Both the position numbers and the translations under genes were made by a program. Positions 61,006 to 64,000 of a DNA stretch of 64,000 bases are shown piece by piece. Numbering within the stretch: position 1 is the stretch's first letter; each line of letters begins with the position of its first letter. Location of the stretch: assembly GCA_020002185.1 (NCBI GenBank), contig CM034531.1, positions 89,678,288 to 89,742,287 on the forward strand, in the 5' to 3' direction. The notes under the pieces are model-generated. The model ran no database searches. It was not told the origin of the DNA and was given only the letters and a program-made list of their open reading frames with translations. Source of the stretch: Paraescarpia echinospica. Its lineage: Eukaryota > Annelida > Polychaeta > Sabellida > Siboglinidae.

Positions 61006-61470
61006 TAAAGGATAGGGAATTTTCCCCATGTTAAAGCATAGGGAATTTTCCCCATGTTAAAGCATAGGGAATTTTAACCCATGTTAAAACATAGGGAATT
61101 TTCCCCATGTTAAGAGATAGGGAATTTTTACCATGTTAAAGCATACAGATTTTCCCCATGTTAAGAGATAGGGAATTTCTACCATGTTAAAGCATACGGA
61201 TTTTCCCCATGTTAAGAGATAGGGAATTTTTACCATGTTAAAGCATACGGATTTTCCCCATGTTATGAGATAGGGAATTTTTACCATGTTAAAGCATACG
61301 GATTTTCCCCATGTTAAGAGATAGGGAATTTATACCATGTTAAAGCATAGGGAATTTTCCCCATGTTAAAACATAGGGAATTTTTACCATATTAAAGCAT
61401 AGGGAATTTTCACTTTGTTAAGAGATAGGGAATTTTCACCATGTTAAACCATAGGGAATTTTCCCATGAT
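61006..61470. repeat. Minisatellite, 24-30 bp units
   Basis: About 17 units of CATGTTAAAGCATAGGGAAT or CATGTTAAGAGATAGGGAAT with TTTTCCC or TTTTTAC spacers. It replaces the inner part of the TIR seen in Polinton 2. The minus-strand frame across it is an artefact. Confidence 0.92.
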
Positions 61471-61518
61471 AAAGTTCGTTCGGCACGCCCACGTGACCTT
61501 TATGTTCTGTCGAACTGT

Positions 61519-61553
61519 TATAAAAGCCCTGCGTCTGTTTTTTGTGGTCATTA
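61519..61553 (+). promoter_or_regulatory. TATA box and initiator for the zinc-finger gene
   Basis: TATAAAAG at 61,519-61,526 and TCATTA at 61,548-61,553, about 29 bp apart, before ATG 61,572. Confidence 0.6.
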
Positions 61554-61571
61554 TATCTTAAATTTTGGAAG

Positions 61572-62003
61572 ATGAACAACATGAATAGTGATAACGTCCG
61601 ACAAGGGATTTTGCTACCGAAAGCGCAGCCTTCTCCGGCTACGGGACCACTCGATCTCTCGACCCCAACAATCAACCCGAACCAACAGCCAACGACCAGT
61701 TCAACGACCAGTCCGACGACCAGTTTGACGACCAGTTCGACGATCAAACCAATTTCGTCTCTGTCATCAGCTCCGGCAATCAACCCAACCATCAACCTGA
61801 CATCGTCACCTCCGACGAAGCGTCAGAAGCTGTTGCCTCGTTATACATGCTGTATGTGTGGCAGTACCTTCAAGTATAAAGGGAATTGGCCCGCTCATGT
61901 GAAGCAGGGCTGCTGCCAAAGGAAGCAAGATAAACAGCGGCGACGTAAAGAACAACTTGAAGAACAACTTGAAGAGATAACAGTCAGCTTCAATTTTTCA
62001 TAG
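61572..62003 (+). CDS. Zinc-finger protein, exon 1 (or unspliced form)
   Basis: From ATG 61,572: MNNMNSDNVRQGILLPKAQP, a Ser/Thr/Pro-rich repetitive part (TTSSTTSPTTSLTTSST), a basic KRQKLLPR, the finger YTCCMCGSTFKYKGNWPAHV with CCQRK, and a Gln/Glu-rich coiled helix. It stops at 62,003 unless spliced near 61,98x (ACA|GTCAGC, weak) to the exon at 62,123. It is homologous to PolB exons B and C of Polinton 2. Confidence 0.65.
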   Translation: MNNMNSDNVRQGILLPKAQPSPATGPLDLSTPTINPNQQPTTSSTTSPTTSLTTSSTIKPISSLSSAPAINPTINLTSSPPTKRQKLLPRYTCCMCGSTFKYKGNWPAHVKQGCCQRKQDKQRRRKEQLEEQLEEITVSFNFS

Positions 62004-62122
62004 TGTTCAAATGGTATTCATGCTATTTTGTTAGAACATTTTCAAAAGAACATAATATTATATTTTTTCTTATACATACCAGTTGACCATTCATTATTAA
62101 GCTTATTCCTTCACTGTTTCAG

Positions 62123-62269
62123 CGTCAAGAAAAGGAGTGTATTGCTGCAAACGTCGCTACTTCTCCCTCTTCCCCCCTGTTGCGGAAAATATCGGCCCTC
62201 CAAGCGACTGTCTCTACTGCTGAACACACCCAAGCAGTGCAAGGAGAAAGGACGACAGTCTTTACATAG
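62123..62269 (+). CDS. Zinc-finger gene, exon 2
   Basis: After the acceptor CACTGTTTCAG, phase 0, 48 codons starting RQEKECIAANVATS and ending at TAG 62,267. In Polinton 2 the same exon goes on through a donor into PolB; here that donor (GTGAGT) reads GTCTTT and the frame simply ends. Confidence 0.55.
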   Translation, partial: RQEKECIAANVATSPSSPLLRKISALQATVSTAEHTQAVQGERTTVFT

Positions 62270-62432
62270 TAGAGTTGAACTTACTTCAAATGATTGTCTG
62301 TTTACAAACTGGTTTGAACTGGTATTCGTTGTGCAAGTCTGATCTACTATACAGTCCGTGGATGTGTATTTTCTATTCTGCAGTCTGTGCTCGTTCGACA
62401 CGACTACGTGACTTTTCGGCACATTCACTAAC

Positions 62433-62470
62433 TATATAAGCGCGGTGTTTTGCCAATAGGACCGTCATTC
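62433..62470 (+). promoter_or_regulatory. TATA box and initiator for the OB-locus gene
   Basis: TATATAAG at 62,433-62,440 and TCATTC at 62,465-62,470. Nearly identical to 43,829-43,866. Confidence 0.65.
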
Positions 62471-62501
62471 GTATTACGACGACATCACGACTAACATCAG
62501 G

Positions 62502-63075
62502 ATGTTGAACATACCCTATTACCGACCTTCCGTTGCGGCAGACTCGAGCGATGAGGACGAGCCAACGAACCGACCCAGTATGCCAGTGACCAACCGCCCT
62601 TCCGTTCCGACGGAACCAGAGGGCGAGGACATCTGGTACACTAGGCTCTGCGATGTACCAACTTCTAACCAGCCTGCCAACGTCGCAATTTCCGCTCCTG
62701 ACTTTGTTGGTCCGAACTTTACCATTGATTTTCCTGCGACCGAAATGAAGAAGACGCTTGCACGTCACATAGCATGTACCATCTTTGAACTCTCAAGACG
62801 TCAGTGCCGTGGTTGCGAGTCAATTTCATCACAATTGTATGTTATCTGATGACATTCAAATCTGCATGTACTTTGATGAGGCTGTCGAGGTCATTAATTC
62901 AACTGCAGTGGTGAAAGACTGTTTGAGTGTTTTGTTAGACTCTGGTGTGAAGCTATCCGATGTGACAGTCGAAAAGTTGTGTAATAACAATACTTGGTTG
63001 CAAGAAGCCGTTTCGAAACAGTGGCGAAACACTATGAAACATATGGTTCTGGCAGTAATGGAGGGTGACCTGTAA
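62502..63075 (+). pseudogene. OB-locus gene lacking the OB fold, frameshifted
   Basis: The frame 62,502-62,849 starts MLNIPYYRPSVAADSSDEDE as in Polinton 2, lacks the zinc ribbon and OB fold, and resumes with the helical block (PATEMKKTLARHIACTIFEL). Near 62,815-62,830 a short deletion or frameshift moves the rest (FHHNCMLSDDIQI, EAVEVINSTA, VLAVMEGDL) to another frame ending at 63,075. The missing part equals about 44,040-44,453 of Polinton 2, close to the proposed intron. AATAAA follows near 63,186. Confidence 0.65.
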
Positions 63076-63279
63076 AGAACTTTCTTTTGTCTTGTACACG
63101 ATTAAACTTTGCAAGACTCTGTATCAATGTTTCTGGTTCTTTTAGTTATGGAGCGTGACATGTAAATACGTTTGTGTTGTTCACGAATAAACTGTGCAAA
63201 CCTCATATTGTGTCTTTTTCATAGTGTAATGCAAAGCGTATGTTGGGAACCTTACTAATAGTCTTACACTATATAGATA

Positions 63280-63326
63280 CATACATAGAGATATACATAG
63301 ATACATACATAGAGATATGCCACTAG
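63280..63326. repeat. ATACATAGAGAT short repeat
   Basis: ATACATACATAGAGATAT units precede the larger minisatellite. Confidence 0.6.
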
Positions 63327-64000
63327 ACTACGGATGACACATCACACGAGACTACGGATGACACATCACATGAGACTACGGATGAGATATCACACGAGAG
63401 TACGGACGAGACAAGAGACGAGACTATGGATGCCATATCACACGAGAGTACGGATGATACATCACACGAGACTTCGGATGATACATCACACGAGAGTACC
63501 GACGAGACAAGAGACGAGACTATGGATGCCACATCACACGAGAGTACGGATGATACAGCACACGAGACTTCGGATAACACATCACACGAGAGTACCGACG
63601 AGACAAGAGACGAAACTATGACCGAGATATGTCACGAGACTATGGATGCCACATCACACGAGAGTACGGATGATACATCACACGAGACTTCGGATGACAC
63701 ATCACACGAGAGTACCGACGAGACAAGAGACGAGACTATGGATGCCACATCACACGAGAGTACGGATGATACAGCACACGAGACTTCGGATAACACATCA
63801 CACGAGAGTACCGACGAGACAAGAGACGAAACTATGACCGAGATATGTCACGAGACTACGGATGATACATCACACGAGACTACACTACGGATGACACACC
63901 ACAGGAGACTACGGATGATACATCACACGATACTTCGGATGACACATCACACGAGAGTACCATCAAGACAAGAGACGAGACTATGCCCGAGATATGTCAC
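63327..64000 (+). repeat. 24-bp minisatellite with a long open acidic frame
   Basis: Units of CATCACACGAGACTACGGAT type in a higher-order pattern (168 bp repeated at 63,5xx and 63,7xx). The frame from 63,327 is open to the window end and reads SHETTDD/SHESTDE units; near 63,885 an indel changes the reading but no stop follows. No ATG or promoter is clear, so whether it is translated is unknown. Confidence 0.7.

Larger units (their letters stand above)
60404..64000. mobile_element. Polinton 3, left part only, rearranged
   Basis: It begins AGTAGTAAAGGAGG at 60,404, followed by the same TCAAGGTCA sites (60,480, 60,505), GCGCCACCTAGCGG array and inner parts as the Polinton 2 TIR. The zinc-finger gene (right arm in Polinton 2) and the OB-locus gene (left arm in Polinton 2) lie side by side and PolB is missing between them. 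The right end is outside the window, so no target duplication can be checked (left flank AATGAG). Confidence 0.8.

Noticed and set aside
61084..61287. 67-residue frame of KIPYLLTWGKS repeats
   Set aside because: Minisatellite artefact.

Overview
The window reads as animal nuclear DNA, probably from a marine invertebrate: AT-rich non-coding sequence, GT-AG introns, tRNA-derived SINEs, CR1/Jockey-type LINEs, a Ty3/Gypsy element, and three Polinton (Maverick) elements that make up more than half of it. The species cannot be named from what is visible. I found no complete ordinary host gene, only a few exon-like pieces: a THAP zinc finger at 1.85 kb, and possible exons of an Ulp1/C48-like gene at 34.2-38.8 kb.

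Layout. 1-13.4 kb: AT-rich DNA with CR1 fragments, a 3.7-kb broken PHD/endonuclease/RT LINE (2.3-6.0 kb), a SINE fragment and MITE candidates. 13,393-28,037: Polinton 1, with 77-bp terminal inverted repeats (TIRs) and a perfect 6-bp target duplication TATATC. Its left two thirds, all on the minus strand, read in transcription order: PolB, a small membrane protein, packaging ATPase, two conserved Polinton proteins, integrase remnant, a second small membrane protein, penton, a basic core protein, major capsid protein (MCP) and adenovirus-like protease. Its right third holds small accessory genes, including an RPA70-C-like OB-fold protein and a three-exon acidic gene on the plus strand. Almost every long gene has a stop, frameshift or deletion, so this copy is dead. 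28.1-32.4 kb: a damaged Gypsy element 41 bp from the Polinton target duplication. 32.6-42.8 kb: satellites, SINEs, a decayed CR1, a foldback hairpin and the host-like exons.

42,793-59,215: Polinton 2, from a different family, with long TIRs (about 0.7-1.0 kb) and target duplication TATATA. It keeps PolB and accessory genes but shows no capsid, ATPase, integrase or protease gene. A nearly intact 4.8-kb CR1 with a GDSL/SGNH-esterase ORF1 sits in a minisatellite in its longest intron. 60,404-64,000: the left part of Polinton 3, same family, rearranged, running off the window.

How the genes fit together. Polinton 1 carries the usual replication and virion sets. In both Polinton 1 and Polinton 2 the OB-fold gene lies inside, or is retained as, a phase-0 intron, so one promoter could give either an ssDNA-binding-like protein or a spliced protein lacking it. 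Polinton 2 PolB is preceded by three upstream phase-0 exons, one of them encoding a zinc finger. The TIRs of Polintons 2 and 3 are arrays of CTCF-like motifs next to nuclear-receptor-type sites (TCAAGGTCA, DR1), followed by TATA-plus-initiator promoters facing inward. These architectural points are inferences from sequence; no database search was possible.
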